64,000 bases of DNA from Erpobdella octoculata (lineage: Eukaryota > Annelida > Clitellata > Hirudinida > Erpobdellidae), in the NCBI GenBank assembly GCA_963978895.1, contig OZ022242.1, positions 25,742,424 through 25,806,423 on the forward strand, written 5' to 3'. The translations under genes and the position numbers were made by a program. The notes beneath the pieces are model-generated. The model did no database searches and was not told the origin of the DNA. It saw only the letters and a program-made list of their open reading frames with translations. Positions 11,161 through 27,178 of the stretch are shown piece after piece. Position 1 is the first letter of the stretch. Each line of letters starts with the position of its first letter.

Positions 11161-12540
11161 GTGACAGTGAATAACGTGACATTCTGTGCAGAAATACGAA
11201 ATGCGACGGACAAAGACGCAAGTCAAAGACATCATCATGAAAGGCTGGCCGGAATCAAAAACATGCCCTTTTTCAGCTATCGTGATGAACTCTCCCTCCA
11301 GGACGGCATCTTGCTACGGGGAGAACGTGTAATCGTGCCAACTGCAATGAGACAAGATATCAAAAAACGGGTCCATGCCGGCCATCTGGGAATAACTTCA
11401 TGCCTTAGAAGAGCTCGAGATGTGGTATTTTGGCCAGGCATGTCAAGCGAGATCCGACAGTTCGTGGAAGCATGCAGCGTTTGTGTAGCACAAACGTGAC
11501 CGACCAGATTGCCTACAGTGACCGACTTCCCCCGGAAACCATCTTCATGTACGAAACATGTCATCAACCATGGGAAAGAATTGGAACAGATCTATTCACC
11601 ATTCATGGCAGAGGCTATTTGGTGACTGTTGACTGCTATAGCTCATTCTTTGAAATTGACTTCCTGTCAGACACCTCGTCAGAATCAGTCATCACCAAGC
11701 TCAAACATCACTTCGCTCGACATGGCATACCAGACGTGGTAATCAGCGATGGGGGACCACAATACAGCTCTGCCATTTTCAAAAAATTCTCTAAAAGTTG
11801 GAATTTCCGGAACGAAGTGACCAGTCCAGGGAACAGCAAAGCAAACGGGGGTGCAGAAGCTGCAGTGAAATCTGCAAAGCGAATTCTTAGAAAGTGTCAT
11901 GCCGCACATGAAGACCCATACCTAGGACTGCTAAATTTCAGAAATACTCCCACGGAAGGAATGAATGCAAGTCACAGCGCCTACTTGGTCGACGAACGAA
12001 GACAATAATGCCGTCCACATTCTCCTTGATACAGCCTTCAGCACAGTCAACATGGGCCTCTGATGTCAAACGTGAAGAGAAACGTTCCCAGATTGCCAAC
12101 CGGGTGAACCAACATAAACATGATCTCAGGCCACTGAGACACGGAGATCACGTCTACCTACAGCCATTAGAACCATTTAAAAAAAATGGATACCGGCCAG
12201 AGTCACCAACCAGCTTTCGAGTCGTACATATGAAGTAGTCACGCCAAATGGCAAGACCCTCACAAGAAACAGGCAGTTCATGAGAAAAGTACAATCTGAC
12301 GAAATTGCTGAGAATGAATGCAACACCCACAACGTGCCAGGCACTCCAGGCAGCACTCAAGAGGAGACAAGAGCAGCAGAACAGAAACAACCCAGCGCAC
12401 GAGAAAAAATCGAAGATCAGCCCTACGACGTTGAACATACACCACAAACGACAAACTGTGACACTCCTGGGACGGCAGGCTACACTACAAGATCAGGTCG
12501 GGTCTCGAAGCCAATGGAGAGAATGAACCTGTGATTGTTC
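11161..12540 (+). pseudogene. Ty3/Gypsy-1 integrase
   Basis: The frame 11161-11499 holds the H-x-H...C-x2-C zinc-binding region (HAGHLGITSCLRRARDVVFW, CSVC). The frame 11430-12008 holds the catalytic core: PWERIGTDLF (first Asp), VVISDGGPQYSS (second Asp) and SKANGGAEAAVKSAKR (Glu), so the D,D,E triad is intact. The C-terminal part continues in frames 12008-12238 and 12280-12534, ending about 40 bp before the polypurine tract. Three frame changes make it a pseudogene. Integrase inserts the element cDNA into host DNA. Confidence 0.8.
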
Positions 12541-12570
12541 TGTTGGGGAAAACATTGGGTAGAACAATCT

Positions 12571-12723
12571 AAAGAGGGGAGATGTTGTGTGGTTGTATTA
12601 TCTATGCTTTGGCTACTATTGTCTTTTGTATTCCTTGCATGTAGTTTCTGTTTTCTTGGTTTGTAGTAAACGAGCTGGTTGCGTCTACGTGTTCTTATTG
12701 ATACTTGATTATATCGTATAACA
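12571..12723 (+). mobile_element. Ty3/Gypsy-1 polypurine tract and 3' LTR
   Basis: The purine run AAAGAGGGGAGA (12571-12582) is directly followed by TGTTGTGTGG at 12583. The unit ends in TATAACA at 12723, giving a 141-bp LTR with TG...CA ends. The matching 5' LTR is not present in the window. Confidence 0.6.
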
Positions 12724-12734
12724 AACTACGAAAC

Positions 12735-13018
12735 AGATACTAAATACTAATTTTTACATCTGTAGCACTTACAATTTTTTAGATATATCTATATACCAAA
12801 TTTCAAAAACCCTTCATTTTTGGTCTTTGAGATATGCGTTGTTTTTAAAAAAGTTTGTTTTCCATTTTCATCCTCTTTAGAGCAAAATTTTCAAAAATCC
12901 TTTTTTAGTGGGTGCTTGTGCTATAAAAGTAATATAAATTCCAACTTTTACGTTCCTAGGATGAGGCGTTTGAGCCTGGCGTTGATTATCAGTCAGTCAG
13001 TCAGTTAGGACATGGTCT
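12735..13018 (+). mobile_element. Pearl-like element, right flank with (ACTG)n
   Basis: Core-repeat sequence leads into a unique flank (TTCCTAGGATGAGGCGTTTG) and (TCAG)n, then AGGACATGGTCTTATATA. This is the inverted counterpart of 400-520, including the same tetranucleotide tract and junction to a (TA)n run. It supports one family with a fixed end structure. Confidence 0.6.
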
Positions 13019-13190
<172 letters not shown>

Positions 13191-13985
13191 ATTGTTAGTT
13201 TTTAACAAGGTTTAACAGTTTATTAATATAACACAAACGACACTAATCGGACAGAGCTTCCCCTCTCAAAATCGCACGAAGATGAGAACTAAAATTCCAA
13301 ACGCAAAATTTCATTATATAGCCTAGCATCCGTGTCAATTTCAATCCACAAAAACCACCAATCCGAATGCAGCCTTAATTCCACGTGACCGTTTGACTAA
13401 CCCCACGTGACCGTTTGACACACAAAAGTTTACAAAGGCAATATACATCAAAATCACCGCAACGAAGTAATAATATTAAACTAAACTCCTTTTCCAAACA
13501 GATAATTCGTTTATAATTTGATATACTAAAAAGTTTTACATTAGCTACGATACAAATGGCTAGAAACGACACTTAGTTAAAAGGAATTATGATAATTACT
13601 TAAAGAGCCAATCACAACGCAGAACGAAAGCGCTTACGTCAGCACTCAACAAATTTACAAGAAAGTGTGCTTAAAATATGTTACATTTCACGCTACAACT
13701 TATTTAATACTCATCCGAAATCGATAAAATTAGGTACCATTAAACGATTACACAATATCTATACAACGTACTAAAAATTATTATCGAAAACTTAATAGGA
13801 AAGACGCTAGAACTAAAAGCACACCAAAAACGAGCAAGTTTGATCGATAAGCGAACCGACGCCACCTCTCTAATCGGCGTTTTTCATCGCGTTCTCCGCC
13901 TAGTCCGCGCAATAAAGTTATTCATAAAAAAATTACAATCGACGATGGAGACAACCGTGACAAATACGTTACACATGTATAATTT
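13191..13985. other. Unassigned AT-rich interval
   Basis: I see no coding frame with recognisable motifs. Two adjacent copies of CCACGTGACCGTTTGAC occur at about 13381-13419. Nothing else is structured. It could be a diverged LTR or spacer. Confidence 0.4.
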
Positions 13986-14590
13986 TAGTTTTTTTAGAAG
14001 ATCCCAAATACCAAATTTTAAAACCTTCACTTTTATAGTTTGTTTACACCCCACATTTGACGTCCTGGAAACCAAATTTAAAAAATATGGTTAAACACGT
14101 ATATCATTATTTTTTGAGTAGATACTAAATATTAAATTTTACATCTTTGCATTTAGAGTTTTTGAGTATCTGTTACTTTAAAAAACAAATAACCCTATTT
14201 TCTACCCCACATTTGAGGTCCTGGAAACCAAATTTTCAAAAGTTGGTAAACACGTAAATCTTTATTTTTTGAGTAAATACTAAATACTAATGTTTACATC
14301 AGTACCACTTACAGTTTTTAAGTAGCAGTTAATCTAAATAAAAAATAACCTTATTTTCCACCTCCCATTTGATGTCCCCATATTTTTATTTTTTGAGTGG
14401 ATACTAAATACTAATTTTTACATTTGTAGCACTTACAGTTTTTGAGTTGCAGTTATTTAAAAAAAAACCATATTTTCCACCCCACATTTGTGGTCCTGGA
14501 AACCAAAGTTTCAAAAAATGGTGAAACACATATGTCTTTATTTTTTGAATGAATACTAAATACTAATTTTTTACATCTAGTAAATTTTTA
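13986..14590 (+). repeat. Core-repeat array of the pearl-like family
   Basis: About four ~150-bp monomers with CACATTTGAGGTCCTGGAAACC and TGAGTAGATACTAAATACTAA landmarks, in plus orientation. No terminal structure is seen on either side. Confidence 0.65.
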
Positions 14591-15504
14591 CAACTGGTCC
14601 AAAATTTTTAACTTTCAGAAATCATCATTTAGCAACTAAACCATGAACATAAAGGTTGTTCTAATATGCTTACTAAATATCTGCTTTGTTTTTTTACAAT
14701 TTCCCATTTCGTTTTAATTGGTTTTGCTAATATTTTTTTGTGTAAGAACAAAAAAATGTTAGTCACCACTTGGGGTAAAATGGGACAGGTTGGGAACAAA
14801 TAGGACAGTCACAAAGGAGAACTGGGACAATATTGAAGAACTGGGACACATAATTAAACGCAGCAGATAATAATTTTCTTAAATCTAAAATTACAAATTA
14901 GTCTCTAAAAAAATTATAAAACATTTTAATGCGTTATAAGTCACAAAAACGCAAAGTAGGTAGTCTATAGAATCCCAAACCAAACTGGCTATCTAGAACA
15001 AAACTAAACAGGCTAAGCCAAACCAGAAAAGCTATAATAGAACCTAAACCATACTTTTTAGCAAATATTAATGTTTTTACACAAATAAAAAGTTTACTAA
15101 TTAATAATTTCAATAAAAATTATAAAATATACATATACATATACATATACATCGATTTTGTTCGGCTACTTTGTTCGAACTTTATTTAATTTCAAAGTGA
15201 GTTTCGCTCTTTGCAACTCATTTAATGTGGTCGCTTTTTTTCCTTCTGTTTTTTTTTTAACTTAAGTTTCAATGTGTTTCATCTATCAATAGCTGTATTA
15301 ATTTATTAACTGAAAACTTATTCAGCCTAGCTGTATTCGGTTTTTACTAATCTTGTACGTTAGTTACCTACCTTTTATATCTTGCTTTCCACTTTCCATA
15401 CGTTGTTTTTCTATTTCGGTTTTCATTAATGTTTATTCTTGTCGTTTTATGGTTTCATTCTATTTTCGCATTATAGTAAATACATTTTAACTTCGTAATT
15501 TAAA
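14591..15504. other. Unassigned AT-rich interval upstream of a PLE terminus
   Basis: No coding motif seen. It contains a GGGACA-rich stretch (14770-14850) and a short (ATACAT)n run at 15127-15152. The final part (from about 15160) is probably the AT-rich untranslated segment that precedes the hammerhead in these PLEs, as at 20167-20470. Confidence 0.35.
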
Positions 15505-15546
15505 GGGCTCCGAAGATGCTTTTCTGCGAAACCGATCGGTCAGCCC
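15505..15546 (+). ncRNA. Hammerhead ribozyme remnant, PLE pLTR
   Basis: Stem I GGGCT/AGCCC, core CCGAAGA (consensus CTGANGA), stem II, GAAA and self-complementary stem III ACCGATCGGT, then C before the cleavage position. The U4-to-C change in the core would be expected to abolish activity. Confidence 0.75.
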
Positions 15547-15583
15547 TCGTTTTTAATAAATCTATTTAAAAAGCGGAGTTATC

Positions 15584-15698
15584 ATGAATTCAAGAGATTT
15601 TGAAAGCTTGGCGAAAAAACGTATCAACGCAAAGTGGTCTATCATTTTTAACAGAGCATGCCTAAAAGAAAACATTATGCCGAAATACGTTCAAAATT
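15584..15698 (+). pseudogene. PLE N-terminal segment (pLTR end), stops at microsatellite
   Basis: ATG at 15584. It encodes MNSRDFESLAKKRINAKWSI, then [15 protein letters not shown]. The KWxxxFNxACxxExxxPxY block is shared by every PLE start in this window. Three codons after PKY the sequence becomes (CATATA)n, so the rest of the protein is absent here. Confidence 0.8.
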
Positions 15699-20472
<4,774 letters not shown>

Positions 20473-20516
20473 GGGCTCTGATGATGGCCTTCGAGCCGAA
20501 ACTGTACAGTAAGCCC
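20473..20516 (+). ncRNA. Hammerhead ribozyme, PLE-B
   Basis: GGGCT, CTGATGA, stem II TGGC-CTTCGA-GCCG, GAAA, self-complementary stem III ACTGTACAGT, A, AGCCC. All conserved core bases are present. The predicted cleavage site is after A20511. Stem III has no loop bases, as expected for PLE hammerheads that act as dimers. Confidence 0.9.
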
Positions 20517-20692
20517 CCTACGAAAATTAATAAAGAGTTTTACTTAAAAAACAAAGTTGTTGTCCGTAGATTAGAATCTTATGTTAAAAAAATTATAAAC
20601 AAAAAATGGGCAGTTATTTTTAACGGAGCATGCACGAAAGAAAATCTACTGCCGAGTTACGCAAAAAACACAAAATATACATATACATATAC
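20481..20692 (+). pseudogene. PLE-B N-terminal segment, copy 1
   Basis: The ATG overlaps the hammerhead. Encodes MMAFEPKLYSKPPTKINKEF and then KKWAVIFNGACTKENLLPSY, the conserved PLE start block. After AKNTKY it enters a short TACATA run and then, out of its own family, the tail of PLE-A. Confidence 0.8.
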
Positions 20693-21016
20693 ATTGATGG
20701 TGATAAAAAAGGCGCCTCATCTACAGATGACTTGTTGCAGGGATTCAAAACTGTAGATACATGTTGCTTGTCGGGTTTGCCTGGTCAAAGTCTCGTTGAT
20801 CGAACAGATGTTGAGTTTTATGATGGTTGTTTATCCGGTTGCCATGATTCCGTCCGAATGCACCGGATAAAGGGTTGTGCAGAGATTTCTCGGGTGGATG
20901 ACGGATCTTCTGGAGTGTCTGTTGATGGTGCATGTGTTTCAGAGGGGATATCTGGTCCGTTGAGCTTGTCTCACTTAACTGATAACATTAATATTACAAT
21001 TAGACGGAGGAGATGA
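20693..21016 (+). pseudogene. PLE-A C-terminal tail, copy 1
   Basis: Identical in sequence to the last ~105 residues of the PLE-A tail at 26069-26389, ending NINITIRRRR and a stop. It lacks RT and GIY-YIG, so it is a 5'-truncated PLE-A end. Confidence 0.85.
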
Positions 21017-21298
21017 TATTGTTTTGATATGATATATAAGCCTCTTTGTCTGTTTCACATTTCTTAAAACTTTTGATGAATTTTATAAATTTAAATTATT
21101 ATCTCTCGATTTAAATTAATATAATTTTTAAATTATTTTTATTTTGATTTTAATATTATTATTTTATTTTTATTATTATTTTATTTTTATTATTATTTTA
21201 TTAATTATTTTCTGCTTAATTTAACGTTCATCGTCCCGATTTTAATTATTATTATGTACTGTATGTATTAACTTTTAGTTACATTAAGACAATCAAAA

Positions 21299-21343
21299 CA
21301 ACCTTGACGATGGCCGCAATGGCTGAAACTTGCAAGTTGGTTG
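21299..21343 (+). ncRNA. Hammerhead ribozyme, PLE-A variant (C3 to T)
   Basis: CAACC, TTGACGA, stem II, GAAA, stem III ACTTGCAAGT, T, GGTTG. The first core base is T instead of C, which would weaken or abolish the C3-G8 contact needed for cleavage. Confidence 0.8.
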
Positions 21344-21656
21344 CTAATAAAACGTTTGATTTTAGATTTAGTAAAAGTGTTTTCTCTCACTTAAAATATT
21401 TTAAGCGTTTAATTGACAAAACCGTGTCTTCTAAATGGCGTGTATATTTCAACAGAGCATGTTTAAATGAACATTTAGTGCCGAAATACTGTAAATGCAT
21501 AAAAAGCTCTGCGGCTAATTTTGAACAGCAACGGTTACAACTTACAACTGGTAAATTCCGAGTTAAAAAGTGCTGATTTACAACTGAATGCCAATAAGAA
21601 ACTGTTTGAAGACAAGAAACTTGATTTGTTGGATATTTGTACTGATGTAAATGAAG
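21310..21656 (+). pseudogene. PLE-A N-terminal segment, copy 1
   Basis: Encodes MAAMAETCKLVANKTFDF and KWRVYFNRACLNEHLVPKYC, then continues past the pLTR boundary into KCIKSSAANFEQQ, with a frame change near 21510-21560. It ends inside the next coding region where the second duplicated unit begins. Confidence 0.8.
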
Positions 21657-22768
21657 TTGATTTCTAGTAAGTTTATATACTTTCTAAAACGGGTTCTCAT
21701 TCCATATCAAACATTTATCAATATCTAACTCAATTTCACTTCACGTTTTCTGTTTTTGCGGTGGTATTTCTGTTCTTGTACCTCAGTTTAATTTTATCTC
21801 ACATTATTTTGTCTCTTCTTGGTTTTATCCCAACTGTATCGGTTCGAATTATATTTATTTCCTAATCGTCTATTTTGGGTAAATACGTTTCGCAATTGTT
21901 CGATTTTCAGTTCGACTTTCACATTCGTCCATTTTGAGTATTTTCATTATTTTCTGTTTAAAGGGCTCTGATGATGGCCTTCGAGCCGAAACTGTACAGT
22001 AAGCCCCCTACGAAAATTAATAAAGAGTTTTACTTAAAAAACAAAGTTGTTGTCCGTAGATTAGAATCTTATGTTAAAAAAATTATAAACAAAAAATGGG
22101 CAGTTATTTTTAACGGAGCATGCACGAAAGAAAATCTACTGCCGAGTTACGCAAAAAACACAAAATATACATATACATATACATTGATGGTGATAAAAAA
22201 GGCGCCTCATCTACAGATGACTTGTTGCAGGGATTCAAAACTGTAGATACATGTTGCTTGTCGGGTTTGCCTGGTCAAAGTCTCGTTGATCGAACAGATG
22301 TTGAGTTTTATGATGGTTGTTTATCCGGTTGCCATGATTCCGTCCGAATGCACCGGATAAAGGGTTGTGCAGAGATTTCTCGGGTGGATGACGGATCTTC
22401 TGGAGTGTCTGTTGATGGTGCATGTGTTTCAGAGGGGATATCTGGTCCGTTGAGCTTGTCTCACTTAACTGATAACATTAATATTACAATTAGACGGAGG
22501 AGATGATATTGTTTTGATATGATATATAAGCCTCTTTGTCTGTTTCACATTTCTTAAAACTTTTGATGAATTTTATAAATTTAAATTATTATCTCTCGAT
22601 TTAAATTAATATAATTTTTAAATTATTTTTATTTTGATTTTAATATTATTATTTTATTTTTATTATTATTTTATTTTTATTATTATTTTATTAATTATTT
22701 TCTGCTTAATTTAACGTTCATCGTCCCGATTTTAATTATTATTATGTACTGTATGTATTAACTTTTAG
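21657..22768 (+). repeat. Duplicated unit, copy 2 (PLE-B start joined to PLE-A tail)
   Basis: Repeats 20167-21278. It contains the same PLE-B N-terminal segment (21971-22182) and PLE-A tail ending NITIRRRR (22183-22506). It stops at ACTTTTAG, where the complete PLE-A pLTR begins. Confidence 0.85.
21963..22006 (+). ncRNA. Hammerhead ribozyme, PLE-B copy 2
   Basis: Same sequence as 20473-20516, with an intact CTGATGA/GAAA core, stem I GGGCT/AGCCC and looplessly self-complementary stem III. Confidence 0.9.
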
Positions 22769-23200
22769 ATAAAGGGTTGTGCAGAGATTTCTCGGGTGGA
22801 TGACGGATCTTCTGGAGTGTCTGTTGATGGTGCATGTGTTTCAGAGGGGATATCTGGTCCGTTGAGCTTGTCTCACTTAACTGATAACATTAATATTACA
22901 ATTAGACGGAGGAGATGATATTGTTTTGATATGATATATAAGCCTCTTTGTCTGTTTCACATTTCTTAAAACTTTTGATGAATTTTATAAATTTAAATTA
23001 TTATCTCTCGATTTAAATTAATATAATTTTTAAATTATTTTTATTTTGATTTTAATATTATTATTTTATTTTTATTATTATTTTATTTTTATTATTATTT
23101 TATTAATTATTTTCTGCTTAATTTAACGTTCATCGTCCCGATTTTAATTATTATTATGTACTGTATGTATTAACTTTTAGTTACATTAAGACAATCAAAA

Positions 23201-23245
23201 CAACCTTGACGATGGCCGCAATGGCTGAAACTTGCAAGTTGGTTG
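23201..23245 (+). ncRNA. Hammerhead ribozyme, PLE-A 5' pLTR (C3 to T)
   Basis: As at 21299: TTGACGA core, GAAA, stem III ACTTGCAAGT, closing GGTTG. Expected to be impaired relative to the 3' pLTR copy at 26672. Confidence 0.82.
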
Positions 23246-23478
23246 CTAATAAAACGTTTGATTTTAGATTTAGTAAAAGTGTTTTCTCTCACTTAAAATA
23301 TTTTAAGCGTTTAATTGACAAAACCGTGTCTTCTAAATGGCGTGTATATTTCAACAGAGCATGTTTAAATGAACATTTAGTGCCGAAATACTGTAAATGC
23401 ATAAAAAGCTCTGCGGCTAATTTTGAACAGCAACGGTTACAACTTACAACTGGTAAATTCCGAGTTAAAAAGTGCTGA
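23212..23478 (+). CDS. PLE-A N-terminal segment
   Basis: ATG at 23212 inside the hammerhead. Encodes MAAMAETCKLVANKTFDF and the KWRVYFNRACLNEHLVPKYC block, and ends at 23478. The RT frame is +1 relative to this one and is open from about 23405, so a frameshift, a small intron or translational recoding must lie within 23405-23478. The same frame relation is seen in the copy at 21310, so it is not unique to one copy. Confidence 0.7.
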   Translation: MAAMAETCKLVANKTFDFRFSKSVFSHLKYFKRLIDKTVSSKWRVYFNRACLNEHLVPKYCKCIKSSAANFEQQRLQLTTGKFRVKKC

Positions 23479-26389
23479 ATTACAACTGAATGCCAATAAG
23501 AAACTGTTTGAAGACAAGAAACTTGATTTGTTGGATATTTGTACTGATGTAAATGAAGCAAATGCTCTTAATTCTTATATGGAGTTTTATTTCCAAAAAT
23601 GTGACAATAATAAGAAGAATGTTATAGCAGGTAAACTTTGTAGATTGTATGGTGGCCAATTTGCTACACCAGAATCATTGAAGGGTTTTATCAATTTGTC
23701 TGGATATCAGCCAAGTTTAGATGAGATTGAATTTCTACAGCTTGGTTTTAATTATCATCTCAGCAGTGGTTATGACCCTATGTTTAAACAAATTGAGCTG
23801 GAGATGTTATATCATAACATAATTAGTTTATCTAGAAAAGGTTGTGTAACAATTTCAGAAGGATTAACAAGTCAAATGTCAGCTGAGGGTTACGTGAACA
23901 GAAGTGGTGGTAATTCAATGTCATTACCACATCACTTGAAGATGGCAGCCAAGAAGTTGAAGAGTAATCAGGATGTTATTATCAGAAAAGGAGACAAATC
24001 CAACACATATGTTTTGTTTGATAGATCTGATTATATTTCAAAAATAAATAATATACTCTGTGATAGCAGCAAATTTAGAAAAATTACTTCTAACCCTACA
24101 GCCAATATTAAAAGAAAGGTTAATCAGATTATAGGTTCTATTAATTCCTCTTTTGGTTGCAATAAAATACAAAATGTCATTGGAGAATATAAACCAGGAT
24201 ATATGTACGGGAATGCAAAGATACATAAAGAAGGCACTCCTCTCAGACCTATAATCTCGCAGTGTCCCGCACCAACGTATCAGTTGGCAAAGTTTCTCAA
24301 TCAATTAATTGCTCCATATTGTCAATCACAGTACAATATAAAATCTTCTAGTGAATTTGTTGACCTTGTTAATACTTGCTCTCAGAGAGGCACGATTTGC
24401 TCATTGGATGTAGTGAGCTTGTTTACAAGTGTACCTATAGAAATTACTATTTAGATAATTTGTTCATCTGTTTATAATCATCCTGAGCTTGAACCACCTC
24501 TGTTTGGTTTGAATTTGTTGAAAGAAGCTCTTTTACTGTGTACCACTGAGTCTCCTTTTATTGCTCCAAGTGGTGAATTATATCTCCAGATAGACGGTGT
24601 GGCAATGGGGTCACCTCTGGGACCAGTTTTTGCTGAATTTTACATGTCTGATGTGGAAAGAAAGTTAAGTTCAATGATTAATGAAAATACTTTGATTTAT
24701 TGCAGATATGTAGATGATATTTTTATTATGTCACGCCCCGATAAGAATGTTTTTGATTTAAAGAGGGCTTTGGAAAACTCAACTGTACTCAAGTTTACAC
24801 ATGAATCTTGTGGAAAAGATGGCTCCTTGCCCTTTTTAGATGTGTTGGTCGGTAATGTTGGTGACAGGCTGCAGATGCAAGTATATGTTAAACCAACAGA
24901 TTCAGGTGAATGTTTGAAAGGTAATAGTGATTGCCCTGATAGATATAAACATAGTGTTATAAATAACTATTTGACAAGAGCGTATAAACTCTCGAATAGC
25001 TGGATTGATTTTCATTTGGAAGTTCATAGGATTCGGCAACTGCTGATTAATAATGGATTTACTAATTGCATGTTTGATATGTGTCTGAAAAAGTATTTGG
25101 ATTACAAGTTTTCTAGTGATGGTAATAATTCTCCAAACAAGTGTTGTGATGATATTAAACTGTTTTATAGAAGCCAAATGCATAAAAATTACAAGATGGA
25201 AGAAAATATGATTAGAAAAATTATCTTGAGCAAAGTTAAACCAGTTAAAAAAGATTCTAAGTTGAAATTCTGTATATACTATAATAACATGAAAACACAT
25301 AATCTTGTTCTCAAAAATAGTCCTGTCTACTCTAATAATAGTTTGAAGCAAAGTAATGTTGTTTATAAATTTACTTGCCCGTATCATGAATATATACCTC
25401 ATTGTTATATAGGTCATACTAGAACGACACTTGCTAGAAGGATGACGATGCATGTTCAAGGTGGTAGTATTGCAGATCACATGAGGGTACAACATCATAT
25501 TCGTCTTGACAGAAAAATATTGGACAGCAACACTGAGATTTTGCGTAGAGAGCATTGTCCGATTCACCTTAAATTATCTGAAGCTTTGTATATTTCACAG
25601 GAAAAACCTAAAATTAATATGCAAAGAGATTTTACAGATGGCACATTGTCTCTGTTCAATATATCTGATGTTGGTGATGTTCAATCAAATAGAATCAAAC
25701 TTGATATTAATACTTTGATTTGTTCTGATCCAGCCAATGCAGGGGCTGCACAACCGAGTCTGCGGTCTGCAAATATTCAACTTGCTATAGAACATCAGAT
25801 TGAAAATGCTGTCTCTGATGAAAACAAATCCGGACACGTAAATGACAAAGATACAAAGGAATGTTGTTCATTCAGGGTCGTGACCGCTGATGACGTCAAT
25901 ATTGATAATTGTTTTTCTCCCTTACATGCATCTGATGGAAATAACCAGGATGGTGATTTAAAAGGCACCTCAATTACAGATAGCATTATGCTTGATTTAA
26001 AGTGCGACGATATGCATCCTTCTACAATATGTTTTTCTTCCTCCCAAGCTTCTGAAATATGTAACATTGATGGTGATAAAAAAGGCGCCTCATCTACAGA
26101 TGACTTGTTGCAGGGATTCAAAACTGTAGATACATGTTGCTTGTCGGGTTTGCCTGGTCAAAGTCTCGTTGATCGAACAGATGTTGAGTTTTATGATGGT
26201 TGTTTATCCGGTTGCCATGATTCCGTCCGAATGCACCGGATAAAGGGTTGTGCAGAGATTTCTCGGGTGGATGACGGATCTTCTGGAGTGTCTGTTGATG
26301 GTGCATGTGTTTCAGAGGGGATATCTGGTCCGTTGAGCTTGTCTCACTTAACTGATAACATTAATATTACAATTAGACGGAGGAGATGA
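23423..26389 (+). CDS. PLE-A reverse transcriptase / GIY-YIG endonuclease, one in-frame TAG
   Basis: About 989 codons in one frame, interrupted only by TAG at 24452-24454; reading resumes in the same frame. RT blocks in order: MYGNAKIHKEGTPLRPIIS, ICSLDVVSLFTSVP (first catalytic Asp), ELYLQIDGVAMGSPLGPVFA, YCRYVDDIF (catalytic YVDD), LPFLDVLV. The GIY-YIG domain follows near residues 640-740: VVYKFTCP, CYIGHTRTTLARRMTMHVQG, HCPIHLKLSEALYI (Glu) and INMQ. The last ~240 residues form an acidic, Ser/Asp-rich tail with two degenerate DG(N/D)...G.S.TD repeats, ending NINITIRRRR. PLEs prime reverse transcription at nicks made by GIY-YIG. The single TAG would inactivate it unless read through. Confidence 0.9.
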
Positions 26390-26671
26390 TATTGTTTTGA
26401 TATGATATATAAGCCTCTTTGTCTGTTTCACATTTCTTAAAACTTTTGATGAATTTTATAAATTTAAATTATTATCTCTCGATTTAAATTAATATAATTT
26501 TTAAATTATTTTTATTTTGATTTTAATATTATTATTTTATTTTTATTATTATTTTATTTTTATTATTATTTTATTAATTATTTTCTGCTTAATTTAACGT
26601 TCATCGTCCCGATTTTAATTATTATTATGTACTGTATGTATTAACTTTTAGTTACATTAAGACAATCAAAA
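26390..26671 (+). other. PLE-A 3' untranslated region, AT-rich
   Basis: Runs of ATTATTTTATTTTTATT between the tail stop codon and the next hammerhead. The same segment recurs at 21017-21298 and 22919-23200. Confidence 0.75.
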
Positions 26672-26716
26672 CAACCCTGACGATGGCCGCAATGGCTGAA
26701 ACTTGCAAGTTGGTTG
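26672..26716 (+). ncRNA. Hammerhead ribozyme, PLE-A 3' pLTR, intact core
   Basis: CAACC, CTGACGA, stem II, GAAA, stem III ACTTGCAAGT, T, GGTTG. All core bases are conserved. The predicted cleavage site is after T26711. Confidence 0.9.
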
Positions 26717-26865
26717 CTAATAAAACGTTTGATTTTAGATTTAGTAAAAGTGTTTTCTCTCACTTAAAATATTTTAAGCGTTTAATTGACAAAACCGTGT
26801 CTTCTAAATGGCGTGTATATTTCAACAGAGCATGTTTAAATGAACATTTAGTGCCGAAATACTGT

Positions 26866-26871
<6 letters not shown>
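26683..26871 (+). pseudogene. PLE-A N-terminal segment in 3' pLTR
   Basis: Encodes the same start as 23212 up to LVPKYC. The next codons are TATACATATA microsatellite, marking the element's 3' end. Confidence 0.85.
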
Positions 26872-26911
<40 letters not shown>

Positions 26912-26912
26912 T
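26870..26912. repeat. (TATACA)n tract, PLE-A 3' flank
   Basis: About seven hexamers directly following the pLTR. Confidence 0.95.
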
Positions 26913-27030
26913 ATAAGGAAACATAGCGTTGATATACTATCGAGCATTGATTCGTACCCATTCATAGTCGAGTGTTGTGTTCAACATACCCCAACAAAAG
27001 CGCTTAACAACCACTGTTTTTTGGCGGTGG

Positions 27031-27113
27031 AAGTGGCGCAGATGGTAAGGTAGTTGGCATGATGCGAGGCGGTGTTGCCGATCCGACAGTCGTGGGTTCG
27101 AGTCTGAAGTTGA
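27031..27113 (+). mobile_element. tRNA-like SINE head (SINE-2 relative)
   Basis: GTGGCGCAGATGGTAAGG (box A-like), the family-specific GCGAGGCGGTGTTGCCG, then GTGGGTTCGAGTC (box B-like). The body is missing: it runs directly into (CATATA)n at 27116. Confidence 0.65.
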
Positions 27114-27114
27114 G

Positions 27115-27115
<1 letters not shown>

Positions 27116-27178
<63 letters not shown>

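Larger units (their letters stand above)
22769..26871 (+). mobile_element. PLE-A, nearly complete Penelope-like element, 4.1 kb
   Basis: Two direct terminal repeats of about 632 bp (22769-23400 and 26240-26871) flank the coding region. Each pLTR comprises the end of the tail ORF, the AT-rich UTR, a hammerhead and the N-terminal codons to PKYC. Between them lie RT, GIY-YIG and the tail. The 5' pLTR continues into coding sequence (TACTGTAAATGC); the 3' pLTR meets TATACATATA at the same base. The pLTRs look almost identical, with a core C/T difference in the hammerhead, which implies a recent insertion. Confidence 0.88.

Noticed and set aside
24452..24454. Programmed readthrough or selenocysteine at the PLE-A TAG
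   Set aside because: TAG is not the selenocysteine codon, no special context is visible, and a simple nonsense mutation explains it.
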